64,000 nt of DNA, taken from assembly GCA_964019695.1 (NCBI GenBank), contig OZ026524.1, forward strand, positions 31,989,664 through 32,053,663, in the 5' to 3' direction. Within the stretch, counting starts at the first letter, position 1, and every line of letters starts with the position of its first letter. This document shows, piece after piece, positions 38,901 through 52,356 of the stretch. The DNA comes from Loripinus fragilis. Lineage: Eukaryota; Mollusca; Bivalvia; Lucinida; Lucinidae. The position numbers were made by a program, and so were the translations under genes. Below the pieces are notes generated by a model, which did not search any database, was not told the DNA's origin, and saw only the letters and a list, made by a program, of their open reading frames with translations.

Positions 38901-41900
38901 GCTAAACTGTCTATTAGTGTAGCTACACTGTCTATTAGTGTTCATAGACTGTCTGTTAGTGTAGCTAGACTGTCTATTAGTGTAGCTACACTGTCTTATA
39001 GTGTTCCTAGACTGTCTATTATTGTAGCTAGATTGTCTACTAGTGTAGCTACACTGTCTAATAGTGTTCCTAGACTGTGTACTAGTGTAGCTACACTGTC
39101 TATTAGAGTAGCTACACCGTCTAATAGTGTCCATAGGACCGTCTTTTAGTGTAGCTAGATTGTCTATCAATATAGCTACACTGTCTATTAGTTTTTATAG
39201 ACGGTCTGTTAGTGTAGCTAGACTGTCTACTAGTGTAGCTACATTGTCTATTGATGTTCCTAGACTGTCCGTTAGTGAAGCTAGATTGTCTATCAATGTA
39301 GCTGCACTGTCTATTAGTTTTCTTATACTGTCTGTTAGAGTAGCTACACTGTCTATTAGTGTTCATATACTGTCTGTTAGTGTAGCTAGACTGTCTTTCA
39401 GTGTAGCTACACTGTCTAGTAGTGTTCCTAGACTGTCTATTAGTGTAGCTAGGTTGTCTATTAGTGAAGCTACACTGTCTCATAGTGTTCCTAGACTGTC
39501 TATTAGTGTAGCTACATTGTCTAATAGTGTTCCTAGACTGTCTACTAGTGTAGCTAGACTGTCTATTAGTGTAGCTACACTGTCTAACAGTGTTCCTAGA
39601 CTGTCTATTAGTGTAGCTAGATTATGTATCAATATAGCTACACTGTCTATTAGTTTTCATAGACGGTCTGTTAGTGTAGCTAGACTGTCTACTAGTGTAG
39701 CTACATTGTCTATTGATGTTCCTAGACTGTCCGTTAGTGTAGCTAGATTGTCTATCAATGTAGCTACACTGTCTATTAATTTTCTTATACTGTCTGTTAG
39801 AGTAGCTACACTGACTATTAGTGTTCATATACTGTCTGTTCGTGTAGCTCCACGGTCTAATAGTGTAGCTACACTGTCTAATAGTGTTCCTAGACTGTCT
39901 ATTAGTATAGCTAGATTGTCTATCAATATAGCTACACTGTCTATTAGTTTTCCTATACTGTCTGTTAGTGTAGCTAGACTGTCTATTAGAGTAGCTAGAT
40001 TGTCTATCAATATAGCTACACTGTCTATTAGTTTTCCTATACTGTATGTTAGTGTAGCTAGACTGTCTACTAGTGTAGCTACATTGTCTATTGATGTTCC
40101 TAGACTTTCCGTTAGTGTAGCTAGATTGTCGATCAATGTAGCTACACTGTCTATAGGTTTTCTTATACCGTCTGTTAGAGTTGCTACACTATCTATTTGT
40201 TTTCATCGACGGTGTATTAGTTAGCTACACTGTCTATTAGAGTTCTTAGACTGTGTGTTAGTGTTCCTAGACTGTCTATTAGTGTATCTAGACTGTCTAT
40301 TAGAGTAGCTACACTGTCTAATAGTGTTCCTAGACTGTTTATTAGTGTAGCTACACTGTCTAATAGTGTTCCTAGACTGTCTGTTAGCGTAACTAGATTG
40401 TTTATCAATGTAGCTACACTGTCTATTTGTTTTCATAGACGGTCTATTAGAGAAGCTACACTGTCTATTAGTGTTCATAGACTGTCTGTTAGTGTAGCTA
40501 CACTGTCTATTAATGTAGCTACACTGTCTTATAGTGTTCCTAGACTGTCTATTAGTGTAGCAAGATTGTCTATTAGTGTAGCTACACTGTCTTATAGTGT
40601 TCCTAGACTGTCTATTAGTGTAGCTAGACTGTCTATTAGTGTAGCTACACTGTCTAATAGTGTTCCTAGACTGTCTACTAGTGTAGATAGACTGTCCTTT
40701 AGTGTAGCTACTCTGTCTAATAGTGTTCCTAGACTGTCTATAAGTGTAGCTAGATTTGGTATCAATATAGCTACACTGTCTATTAGTTTTCATAGACGGT
40801 CTGTTAGTGAAGCTAGACTGTCTACTAGTGTAGCTACATTGTCTATTGATGTTCCTAGACTGCCCGTTAGTGTAGCTAGATTGTCTATCAATGTAGCTAC
40901 ACTGTCTTTTAATTTTCTTATACTGTCTGTTAGAGTAGCTACACTGTCTATTTGTGTTCATATACTGTCTGTTCGTGTAGCTAGACTGTCTATTAGTGTA
41001 GCTACACTGTCTAATAGTGTTCCTAGACTGTCTATTAGTGTAGCTAGATTGTCTATCAATATAGCTACACTGTATATTAGTTTTCCTATACTGTCTGTTA
41101 GTGTAGCTAGACTGTCTACTAGTGTAGCTACATTGTCTATTAGTGTTCCTAGACTGTCTATTAGTATAGCTAGACTGTCTATTAGAGTAGCTAGATTGTC
41201 TATCAATATAGCTACACTGTCTATTAGTTTTTCTATACTGTATGTTAGTGTAGCCAGACTGTCTACTAGTGTAGCTAAATGGTCTATTGATGTTCCTAGA
41301 CTATCCGTTAGTGTAGCTAGATTGTCTATCAATGTAGCTTCACCGTCTATTAGTTTTCTTATACTGTCTGTTAGAGTAGCTACACTGTCTATTTGTTTTC
41401 ATCGACGGTCTATTAGTTAGCTAACCTGTCTAATAGTGTTCCTAGACCGTCTATTAGTGTAGCTAGACTGTCTACTAGTGTAGCTACACTGTCTTATAGT
41501 GTTCCTAGACTGTCTATTAGTGTAGCTAGACTGTCTATTAGTGTAGCTACACTGTCTAATAGTGTTCCTAGACTGTCTATTAGTGTAGCTAGACTGTCTA
41601 TTAGAGTAGCGACACTGTCTAATAGTGTTCCTAGACTGTCTATATGTGTAGCTACACTGTCTAATAGTGTTCCTAGACTGTGTGGTAGCGTAACTAGATT
41701 GTTTATCAATGTAGCTACACTGTCTATTTGTTTTCATAGACGGTCTATTAGAGAAGCTACACTATCTATAAGTGTTCATATACTGTCTGTTAGTGTAGCT
41801 AGACTGTCCATTAATGTAGCTACACTGTCTTATAGTGTTCCTAGACTGTGTATTAGTGTAGCTAGATTGTCTATTAGTGTAGCTACACTGTCTTATAGTG

Positions 41901-43359
41901 TTCCTAGACTGTCTATTAGTGTAGCTAGACTCTCTATTAGTGTAGCTACACTGTCTATTAGTTTTCATAGACTGTCTTTTAGTGTAGCCAGACTGTCTAT
42001 TAGTGTAGCTACACTGTCTTATAGTGTTCATAGACTGTCTATTAGTGTAGCTAGATTGTCTATTAGTGTAGCTACACTGTCTAATAGTGTTCCTAGATTG
42101 TCTACTAGCGTAGCTAGACTGTCTACTAGAGTAGCTACACCGTCTAATAGTGTCCCTAGACTGTCTATAAGTGTAGCTAGATTGTCTATCAATATAGCTA
42201 CACTGTCTATTAGTTTTTATAGACGGTCTGTTAGTGTAGCTAGACTGTCTACTAGTGTAGCTACATTGTCTATTGATGTTCCTAGACTGTCCGTTAGTGA
42301 AGCTAGATTGTCTATCAATGTAGCTACACTGTCTATTAGTTTTCTTATACTGTCTGTTAGAGTAGCTACACTGTCTATTAGTGTTAATATATACTGTCTG
42401 TTAGTGTAGCTAGACTGCATCAGTGTAGCTAAACTGTCTCATAGTGTACCTAGACTGTCTATTAGTGTAGCTAGGTTGTCTATTAGTGTAGCTACACTGT
42501 CTAATAGTGTTCCTAGACTGTCTATTAGTGTAGCTATATTGTATAATAGTGTTCCTAGACTGTCTATTAGTGTAGCTAGATTGTGTATCAATATAGCTAC
42601 ACTGTCTATTAGTTTTTATAGACGGTTTGTTAGTGTAGCTAGACTGTCTACTAGTGTAGCTACATTGTCTATTGATGTTCCTAGACTGTCCGTTAGTGTA
42701 CCTAGATTGTCTATCAATGTAGCTACACTGTCTTTTAATTTTCTTATACTGTCTGTTAGAGTAGCTGCACTGTCTATTAGTGTTCATATACTGTCTGTTC
42801 GTGTAGCTAGACTGTCTATTAGTGTAGCTACACTGTCTAATAGTGTCCCTAGACTGTGTATTAGTGTAGCTAGATTGTCTATCAATATAGCTACACTGTC
42901 TATTAGTTTTCCTATACTGTCTGTTAGTGTAGCTAGACTGTCTACTAGTGTAGCTACATTGTCTATTAGTGTTCCTAGACTGTCTATAAGTGTAGCTAGA
43001 CTGTCTATTAGAGTAGCTAGATTCTCTATCAATATAGCTACACTGTCTATGAGTTTTCCTATACTGTATGTTAGTGTAGCTAGACTGTCTACTAGTGTAG
43101 CTACATTATCTATTGGTGTTCCTAGACTGTCCGTTAGTGTAGCTAGATTGTCTATCAATGTAGCTACACTGTCTATAAGTTTTCTTATACTGTCTGTTAG
43201 AGTAGCTACACTGTATATTTGTTTTCATCGATGTTCTATTAGTTAGCTACACTGTCTATTAGAGTTCATAGACTGTCTGTTAGTGTAGCTAGACTGTCTA
43301 TTAGTGTAGCTACACTGTCTAATAGTGTTCCTAGACTGTCTATTAGTGTAGCTAGATTG

Positions 43360-44115
43360 TCTACTAGTGTAGCTACACTGTCTTATAGTGTTCCTAGACT
43401 GTCTATTAGTGTAGCTAGACTGTCTATTAGAGTAGCTACACTGTCTAATAGTGTTCCTAGACTGTCTATTAGTGTAGCTAGACTGTCTATTAGAGTAGCT
43501 ACACTGTCTAAAAGTGTTCCTAGACTGTCTATTAGTGTAGCTACACTGTCTAATAGTGTGCCTAGACTGTCTGTTAGCGTAACTAGATTGATTATCAATG
43601 ACGCTACACTGTCTATTTGTTTTCATAGACGGTCTATTAGAGAAGCTACACTGTCTATTAGTGTTCATACACTGTCTGTTAGTGTAGCTACACTGTCTAT
43701 TAATGTAGCTAAACTGTCTACTAGTGTAGCTACACTGTCTTAAAGTGTTACTAGACTGTCTATTAGTGTAGCTAGACTGTCTATTAGTGTAGCTACACTG
43801 TCTAATAGTGTTCCTAGACCGTCTATTAGTGTAGCTAGACTGTTTTATTAGAGTAGCTACACTGTCTAATTGTGTTCCTAGACTGTCTATTAGTGTAGCT
43901 ACACTGTCTAATAGTGTTCCTAGACTGTCTGTTAGCGTAACTAGATTGTATATCAATGTAGCTACACTGTCTATTTGTTTTCATAGACGGTCTATTAGAG
44001 AAGCTACACTGTCTATAAGTGTTCATAGACTGTCTGTTAGTGTAGCTAGACTGTCTATTAATGTAGCTACACTGTCTTATAGTGTTCCTAGACTGTCTAT
44101 TAGTGTAGCTAGATT
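43360..44115 (+). repeat. 757-bp tandem duplication, copy 1
   Basis: Followed directly by a second copy at 44116-44872. Shared private marks are GATTGATTATCAATGACGC (43585 and 44342), a unit with an extra base reading GACTGTTTTATTAG (about 43849 and 44605) and GATTGTATATCAATG (about 43944 and 44700). 757 is 36 x 21 plus one. Limits are approximate. Confidence 0.82.
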
Positions 44116-44872
44116 GTCTACTAGTGTAGCTACACTGTCTTATAGTGTTCCTAGACTGTCTATTAGTGAAGCTAGACTGTCTATTAGAGTAGCTACACTG
44201 TCTAATAGTGTTCCTAGACTGTCTATTAGTGTAGCTAGACTGTCTATTAGAGTAGCTACACTGTCTAAAAGTGTTCCTAGACTGTCTATTAGTGTAGCTA
44301 CACTGTCTAATAGTGTTCATAGACTGTCTGTTAGCGTAACTAGATTGATTATCAATGACGCTACACTGTCTATTTGTTTTCATAGACGGTCTATTAGAGA
44401 AGCTACACTGTCTATTAGTGTTCATACACTGTCTATTAGTGTTCATACACTGTCTATTAATGTAGCTACACTGTCTACTAGTGTAGCTACACTGTATTAA
44501 GTGTTACTAGACTGTCTATTAGTGTAGCTAGACTGTCTATTAGTGTAGCTCCACTGTCTAATAGTGTTCCTAGACCGTCTATTAGTGTAGCTAGACTGTT
44601 TTATTAGAGTAGCTACACTGTCTAATAGTGTTCCTAGACTGTCTATTAGTGTAGCTACACTGTCTAATAGTGTTCCTAGACTGTCTGTTAGCGTAACTAG
44701 ATTGTATATCAATGTAGCTACACTGTCTATTTGTTTTCATAGACGGTCTATTAGAGAAGCTACACTGTCTATAAGTGTTCATAGACTGTCTGTTAGTGTA
44801 GCTAGACTGTCTATTAATGTAGCTACACTGTCTTATAGTGTTCCTAGACTGTCTATTAGTGTAGCTACACTG
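44116..44872 (+). repeat. 757-bp tandem duplication, copy 2
   Basis: Partner of 43360-44115. Small differences include an added GTGTTCATACACTGTC unit near 44430 and a compressed ACACTGTATTAAG near 44490. No TCGACGG landmark occurs between 43228 and 46208, so this stretch is an expanded block interior. Confidence 0.82.
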
Positions 44873-47800
44873 TCTATTAGTGTTCATAGACTGTCTGTTA
44901 GTGAAGCTAGACTGTCTTATAGTGTAGCTACACTGTCTTATAGTGTTCCTAGACTGTCTATTAGTGTAGCTAGATTGTCTATTAGTGTAGCCACACTCTC
45001 TAATAGTGTTCCTAGACTGTCTACTAGTGTAGCTAGACTGTCTATTACAGTAACGACACCGTCTAATAGTGTCCATAGACTGTCTTTTAGTGTAGCTAGA
45101 TTGTCTATCAATATAGCTACACTGTCTATTAGTTTGTATAGACTGTCTGTTAGTGTAGCAAGACTGTCCACTAGTGTAGCTACATTGTCTATTGATGTTC
45201 CTAGACTGTCCGTTAGTGAAGCTAGATTGTCTATCAATGTAGCTACACTGTCTATTAGTTTTCTTATACTGTCTGTTAGAGTAGCTACACTGTCTATTAG
45301 TGTTCATATACTGTCTGTTAGTGTAGCTAGACTGTCTATCAGTGTAGCTACACTGTTTAATAGTGTTCCTGGACTGTCTATTAGTGTAGCTAGGTTGTCT
45401 ATTAGTGTAGCTACACTGTCTAATAGTGTTCATAGACTGTCTATTAGTGTAGCTACATTGTCTAATAGTGTTCCTAGACTGTCTACTAGTGTAGCTAGAC
45501 TGTCTATTAGTGTAGCTACACTGTGTATTTGTGTTCCTAGACTGTCTATTAGTTTAGCTAGATTGTGTATCAATATAGCTACACTGTCTATTAGTTTTCA
45601 TAGACGGTCTGTTAGTGTAGCTTGACTGTCTACTAGTGTAGCTACATTGTCTATTGATGTTCCTAGACTGTCCGTTAGTGTAGCTAGATTGTCTTTCAAG
45701 TTAGCAACACTGTCTTTTAATTTTCTTATACTGTCTGTTAGAGTAGCTACACTGTCTATTAGTGTTCATATACTGTCTGTTCGTGTAGCTAGACTGTCTA
45801 TTAGTGTAGCTACACTGTCTAATAGTGTTCCTAGACTGTCTATTAGTGTAGCTATATTGTCTATCAATATAGCTACACTGTCTATTAGTTTTGCTATACT
45901 ATCTGTTAGTGTAGCTAGACTGTCTACTAGTGTAGCTACATTGTCTATAAGTGTTCCTAGACTGTCTATTAGTGTAGCTAGACTGTCTTTTAGAGTAGCT
46001 AGATTGTCTATCAATATAGCTACACTGTCCATTAGCTTTCCTATACTGTATGTTAGTGTAGCTAGACTGTCTAATAGTGTAGCTACATTGTCTATTGATG
46101 TTCCTAGACTTTCCGTTAGTGTAGCTAGATTGTCTATCAATGTAGCTACTGTCTATAGGTTGTTTTATACTGTCTGTTAGAGTAGCTACACTATCTATTT
46201 GTTTTCATCGATGGTCTATTAGTTAGCTACACTGTCTATTAGAGTTCAAAGACTGTCTTATAGTGTTCCTAGACTGTCTATTAGTGTAGCTAGACTGTCT
46301 ATTTGAATAGCTACACTGTCTAATAGTGTTCCTAGACTGTATATTAGTGTAGCTACACTGTCTAATAGTGTTCCTAGACTGTCTGTTAGCGTAACTAGAT
46401 TGTTTATCAATGTAGCTACACTGTCTATTTGTTTTCATAGACGGTCTATTAGAGAAGCTACACTGTCTATTAGTGTTCATAGACTGTCTGTTAGTGAAGC
46501 TACACTGTCTATTAATGTAGCTACACTGTCTTATAGTGTTCCTAGACTGTCTATAAGTGTAGCTAGATTGTCTATAAGTGTAGCTACACTGTCTTATAGT
46601 GTTCCTAGACTGTCTATTAGTGTAGCTAGACTGTCTATTAGTGTAGCAACACTGTCTTTTAGTGTTCATAGACTGTCTGTTAGTGTAGCTAGACTGTCTA
46701 TTAGTGTAGCTACACTGTCTTATAGTGTTCATAGACTGTCTATTAGTGTAGCTAGATTGTCTATTAGTGTAGCAACACTATCTTATAGTGTTCCTAGACT
46801 GTCTACTAGTGTAGCTAGACTGTCTACTAGTGTAGCTACAACGGTCTAATAGTGTTCCTAGACTGTCTACTAGTGTATATAGACTGTCTTTTAGTGTAGC
46901 TACACTGTCTAATAGTGTTCCTAGACTGTCTATAAGTGTAGCTAAATTTGGTATCAATATAGCTACACTGTCTATTAGTTTTCATAGACGGTCTGTTAGT
47001 GAAGCTAGACTGTCTACTAGTGTAGCTACATTGTCTATTGATGTTCCTAGACTGTCCGTTAGTGTAGCTAGATTGTCTATCAATGTAGCTACACTGTCTT
47101 TTAATTTTCTTATACTGTCTGTTAGAGTAGCTACACTGTCTATTAGTTTTCATATACTGTCTGTTCGTGTAGCTAGACTGTCTATTAGTGTAGCTACACT
47201 GTCTAATAGTGTTCCTAGACTGTCTATTAGTGTAGCTAGATTGTCTATCAATATAGCTACACTGTCTATTAGTTTTCCTATACTGTCTGTTAGTGTAGCT
47301 AGACTGTCTTCTAGTGTAGCTATATTGTCTATTAGTGTTCCTAGACTGTCTATTAGTATAGCTTGACTGTCTATTAGAGTAGCTAAATTGTCTATCAATA
47401 TAGCTACACTGTCTATTAGTTTTCTATACTGTATGTTAGTGTAGCTAGACTGTCTACTAGTGTAGCTAAATGGTCTATTGATGTTCCTAGACTGTCCGTT
47501 AGTGAAGCTAGATTGTCTATTAATGTAGCTACACTGTCTCTTAGTTTTCTTATACTGTCTGTTAGTGTAGCTACACTGTCTATTAGTGTTCATATACTGT
47601 CTGTTAGTGTAGCTAGACTGTCTATTAGTGTAGCTACACTGTCTAATAGTGTTCCTAGACTGTCTATTAGTGTAGCTAGACTGTCTATTAGTGTAGCTAC
47701 ACTGTCTAATAGTGTTCCTAGACTGTCTACTAGTGTAGATAGACTGTCCTTTAGTGTAGCTTCACTGTCTAATAGTTTTCCTAGACTGTCTATTAGTGTA

Positions 47801-49311
47801 GCTAGATTTTGTATCAATATAGATACACTGTCTATTAGTTTTCATAGACGGTCTGTTAGTGTAGCTAGACTGTCTACTAGTGTAGCTACATTGTCTATTG
47901 ATGTTCCTAGACTGTCCGTTAGTGAAGCTAGATTGTCTATCAATGTAGCTACACTGTCTTTTAATTTTTTTATACTGTCTGTTAGAGTAGCTACACTGTC
48001 TATTAGTGTTCGTATACTGTTTGTTCGTGTAGCTAGACTGTCTATTAGTGTAGCTACACTGTCTAATAGTGTTCCTAGACTGTCTATTAGTGTAGCTAGA
48101 TTGTCTATCAATATAGCTACACTGTCTATTAGTTTTCCTATACTGTCTGTTAGTGTAGCTAGACTGTCTACTAGTGTAGCTACATTGTCTATTAGTGTTC
48201 CTAGACTGTCTATTAGCATAGCTAGACTGTCTATTAGAGTAGCTAGATTGTCTATCAATATAGCTACACTGTCTATTAGTTTTCCTATACTGTATGTTAG
48301 TGTAGCTAGACTGTCTACTAGTGTAGCTAAATGGTCTATTGATGTTCCTAGACTATCCGTTAGTGTAGCTAGATTGTCAATCAGTGTAGCTACACTGTCT
48401 ATTTGTTTTCATCGACGGTCTATTAGTTAGCTACACTGTCTATTAGCGTTCATAGACTGTCTGTTAGTGTAGCTAGACTGTCTATTAGTGTAGCTACACT
48501 GTCTAATAGTGTTCCTAGACTGTCTAATAGTGTAGCTAGACTGTCTACTAGTGTAGCTTCACTGTCTAATAGTGTTCCTAGACTGTCTATTAGTGTAGCT
48601 AGACAGTCTATTAGTGTAGCTACACTGTCTAATAGTGTTCCTAGACTGTCTATTAGTGTAGCTAGACTGTCTATTAGAGTAGCTACACTGTCTAATAGTG
48701 TTCCTAGACTGTCTATTAGTGTAGCTACACTGTCTAATAGTGTTCCTAGACTGTGTGGTAGCGTAACTAGATTGTTTATCAATGTAGCTACACTGTCTCT
48801 TTGTTTTCATAGACTTTATATTAGAGAAGCTACACTATCTATATGTGTTCATAGACTGTCTGTTAGTGTAGTTAGACTGTCTATTAATGTTGCTAAACTG
48901 TCTTATAGTGTTCCTAGACTTTCTATTAGTGTAGCTAAATTGTCTATTAGTGTAGCTACACTGTCTTATAGTGTTCCTAGACTGTCTATTAGTGTAGCTA
49001 GACTGTCTATTAGTGTAGCTACACTGTCTATTAGTTTTCATAGACTGTCTGTTAGTGTAACTAGACTGTCTATTAGTGTAGCTACACTGTCTAATAGTGT
49101 TCCTAGACTGTCTTCTAGTGTAGCTAGACTGTCTATTAGAGTAGCTACACCGTCTAATAGTGTCCCTAGACTGTCTATTAGTGTAGCTAGATTGTCTATC
49201 AATATAGCTACACTGTCTATTAGTTTTTATAGACGGTCTGTTAGTGTAGCTAGACTGTCTACTAGTGTAGCTACATTGTCTATTGATGTTCCTAGACTGT
49301 CCTTTAGTGTA

Positions 49312-52300
49312 CCTAGATTGTCTATCAATGTAGCTACACTGTCTATTAGTTTTCTTATACTGTCTGTTAGAGTAGCTACACTGTCTATTAGTGTTCATAT
49401 ACTGTCTGTTAGTGTAGCTAGACTATCTATTAGTGTAGCTACACTGTCTAATAGTGTTCCTAGACTTTCTATTAGTGTAGCTAGATTGTCCATTAATATA
49501 GCTACACTGTCTATTAGTTTTCCTATACTGTCTGTTAGTGTAGCTAGACTGTCTACTAGTGTAGCTACATTGTCTATTAGTGTTCCTAGACTGTCTATTA
49601 GTGTAGCTAGGTTGTCTATTAGTGTAGCTACACTGTCTTATAGTGTTCCTAGACTGTCTATTAGTGTAGCTAAATTGTCTGATAGTGTTCATAGACTGTC
49701 TACTAGTGTAGCTAGACTGTCTATTAGTGTAGCTACACTGTCTAAAAGTGTTCCTAGAATGTCTATTAGTGTAGCTAGATTGTGTATCAATATAGCTACA
49801 CTGTCTATTAGTTTTCATAGACGGTCTGTTAGTGTAGCTAGACTGTCTACTAGTGTAGCTACATTGTCTATTGATGTTCCTAGACTGTCCGTTAGTGTAG
49901 CTAGATTGTCTATCAATGTAGCTACACTGTCTTTTAATTTTCTTATACTGTCTGTAAGAGTAGCTACACTGTCTATTAGTGTTCATATACTGTCTGTTCG
50001 TGTAGCTAGACTGTCTATTAGTGTAGCTACACTGTCTAATAGTGTTCCTAGACTGTCTATTAGTGTAGCTAGATTGTCTATTAATATAGCTACACTGTCT
50101 ATTAGTTTTCCTTTACTGTCTGTTAGTGTAGCTAGACTGTCTACTAGTGTAGCTACATTGTCTATTAGTGTTCCTAGACTGTCTATTAGTGTAGCTAGAC
50201 TGTCTATTAGAGTAGCTAGATTGTCTATCAATATAGCTACACTGTCTATGAGTTTTCCTATACTGTATGTTAGTGTAGCTAGACTGTCTACTAGTGTAGC
50301 TACATTGTCTATTGATGTTCCTAGACTGTCCGTTAGTGTAGCTAGATTGTCTATCAATGTAGCTAAACTGTGTATAAGTTTTCTTATACTGTCTGTTAGA
50401 GGAGCTACACTGTCTATTTGTTTTCATCGACGGTCTATTAGTTAGCTACACTGTTTATTAGAGTTCATAGACTGTCTGTTAGTGTAGCTAGACTGTCTAT
50501 TAGTGTAGCTACACTGTCTAATAGTGTTCCTAGACTGTCTATTAGTGTAGCTAGACTGTCTACTAGTGTAGCTACACTGTCTTATAGTGTTCCTAGACAG
50601 TCTATTAGTGTAGCTAGACTGTCTATTAGTGTAGCTACACTGTCAAATAGTGTTCCTAGACTGTCTATTAGTGTGGCTAGACTGTCTATTAGAGTAGCTA
50701 CACTGTCTATTAGTGTTCCTAGACTGTCTATTAGTGTAGCTACACTGTCTAATAGTGTTCCCAGACTGTCTGTTAGCGTAACTAAATTGGTTATCAATGT
50801 AGCTACACTGTCTATTTGTTTTCATAGACTGTCTATTAGAGAAGCTACACTGTCTATAAGTGTTCATAGACTGTCTGTTAGTGTAGCTAGACTGTCTATT
50901 AATGTAGCTACACTGTCTTATAGTGTTCCTAGACTGTCTATTAGTGTAGCTAGATTGTCTATTAGTGTAGCTACACTGTCTTATAGTGTTCCTAGACTGT
51001 CTATTAGTGTAGCTAGACAGTCTACTAGTGTAGCTGCACTGTCTTATAGTGTTCCTAGACTGTCTATTAGTGTAGCTAGACTGTCTATTAGAGTAGCTAC
51101 ACTGTCTAATAGTGTTCATAGACTGTCTATTAGTGTAGCTAGATTGTCTATTAGTGTAGCTACACTATCTAATAGTGTTCCTAGACTGTCTACTAGTGTA
51201 GCTAGACTGTCTATTAGAGTAGCTACACTGTCTAATAGTGTTCCTAGACTGTCTTTTAGTGTAGCTTGATTGTCTATCAATATAGCTACACTGTCTATTA
51301 GTTTTCATAGACGGTCTGTTAGTGTAGCTAGACTGTCTACTAGTGTAGCTACATTGTCTATTGATGTTCCTAGACTGTCCGTTAGGTGAAGCTAGATTGT
51401 CTATTAATGTAGCTACACTGTCTCTTAGTTTTCTTATACTGTCTGTTAGTGTAGCTACACTGTCTATTAGTGTTTATATACTGTCTGTTAGTGTAGCTAG
51501 ACTGTCTATTAGTGTAGCTACACTGTCTAATAGTGTTCCTAGACTGTCTATTAGTGTAGCTAGACTGTCTATTAGTGTAGCTACACTGTCTAATAGTGTT
51601 CCTAGACTGTCTACTAGTGTAGATAGACTGTCCTTTAGTGTAGCTACACTGTCTAATAGTGTTCCTAGACTGTCTATTAGTGTAGCTAGATTTTGTATCA
51701 ATATAGCTACACTGTCTATTAATTTTCATAGACGGTCTGTTAGTGTAGCTAGACTGTCTACTAGTGTAGCTACATTGTCTATTGATGTTCCTAGACTGTC
51801 CGTTAGTGAAGCTAGATTGTCTATCAATGTAGCTACACTGTCTTTTAATTTTCTTATACTGTCTGTTAGAGTAGCTACACTGTCTATTAGTGTTCATATA
51901 CTGTCTGTTCGTGTAGCTAGACTGTCTATTAGTGTAGCTGCACTGTCTAATAGTGTTCCTAGACTGTCTATTAGTGTAGCTAGATTGTCTATCAATATAG
52001 CTACACTGTCTATTAGTTTTCCTATACTGTCTGTTAGTGTAGCTAGACTGTCTACTAGTGTTGCTACACTGTCTAATAGTGTTCCTAGACTGTCTATTAG
52101 TGTAGCTAGATTGTCTATTAATATAGCTACACTGTCTATTAGTTTTCCTTTACTGTCTGTTAGTGTAGCTAGACTGTCTACTAGTGTAGCTACATTGTCT
52201 AATAGTGTTCCTAGACTGTCTATTAGTGTAGCTAGATTGTCTATCAATATAGCTACACTGTCTATTAGTTTTCCTATACTGTCTGTTCGTGTAGCTAGAC

Positions 52301-52356
52301 TGTCTATTAGTGTAGCTACACTGTCTAATAGTGTTCCTAGACTGTGTATTAGTGTA
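49312..52356 (+). repeat. 3045-bp tandem duplication, copy 1
   Basis: Offset to the next copy is exactly 3045 bp, which is 145 units of 21, so this duplication is in unit register. Shared marks are GTGTACCTAGATTG at the left edge (49309 and 52354), the AGAGGAGCTAC unit before the landmark, TTGGTTATCAATG after it and the one-base insertion GTTAGGTGAAGC (51381 and 54426). Confidence 0.88.
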
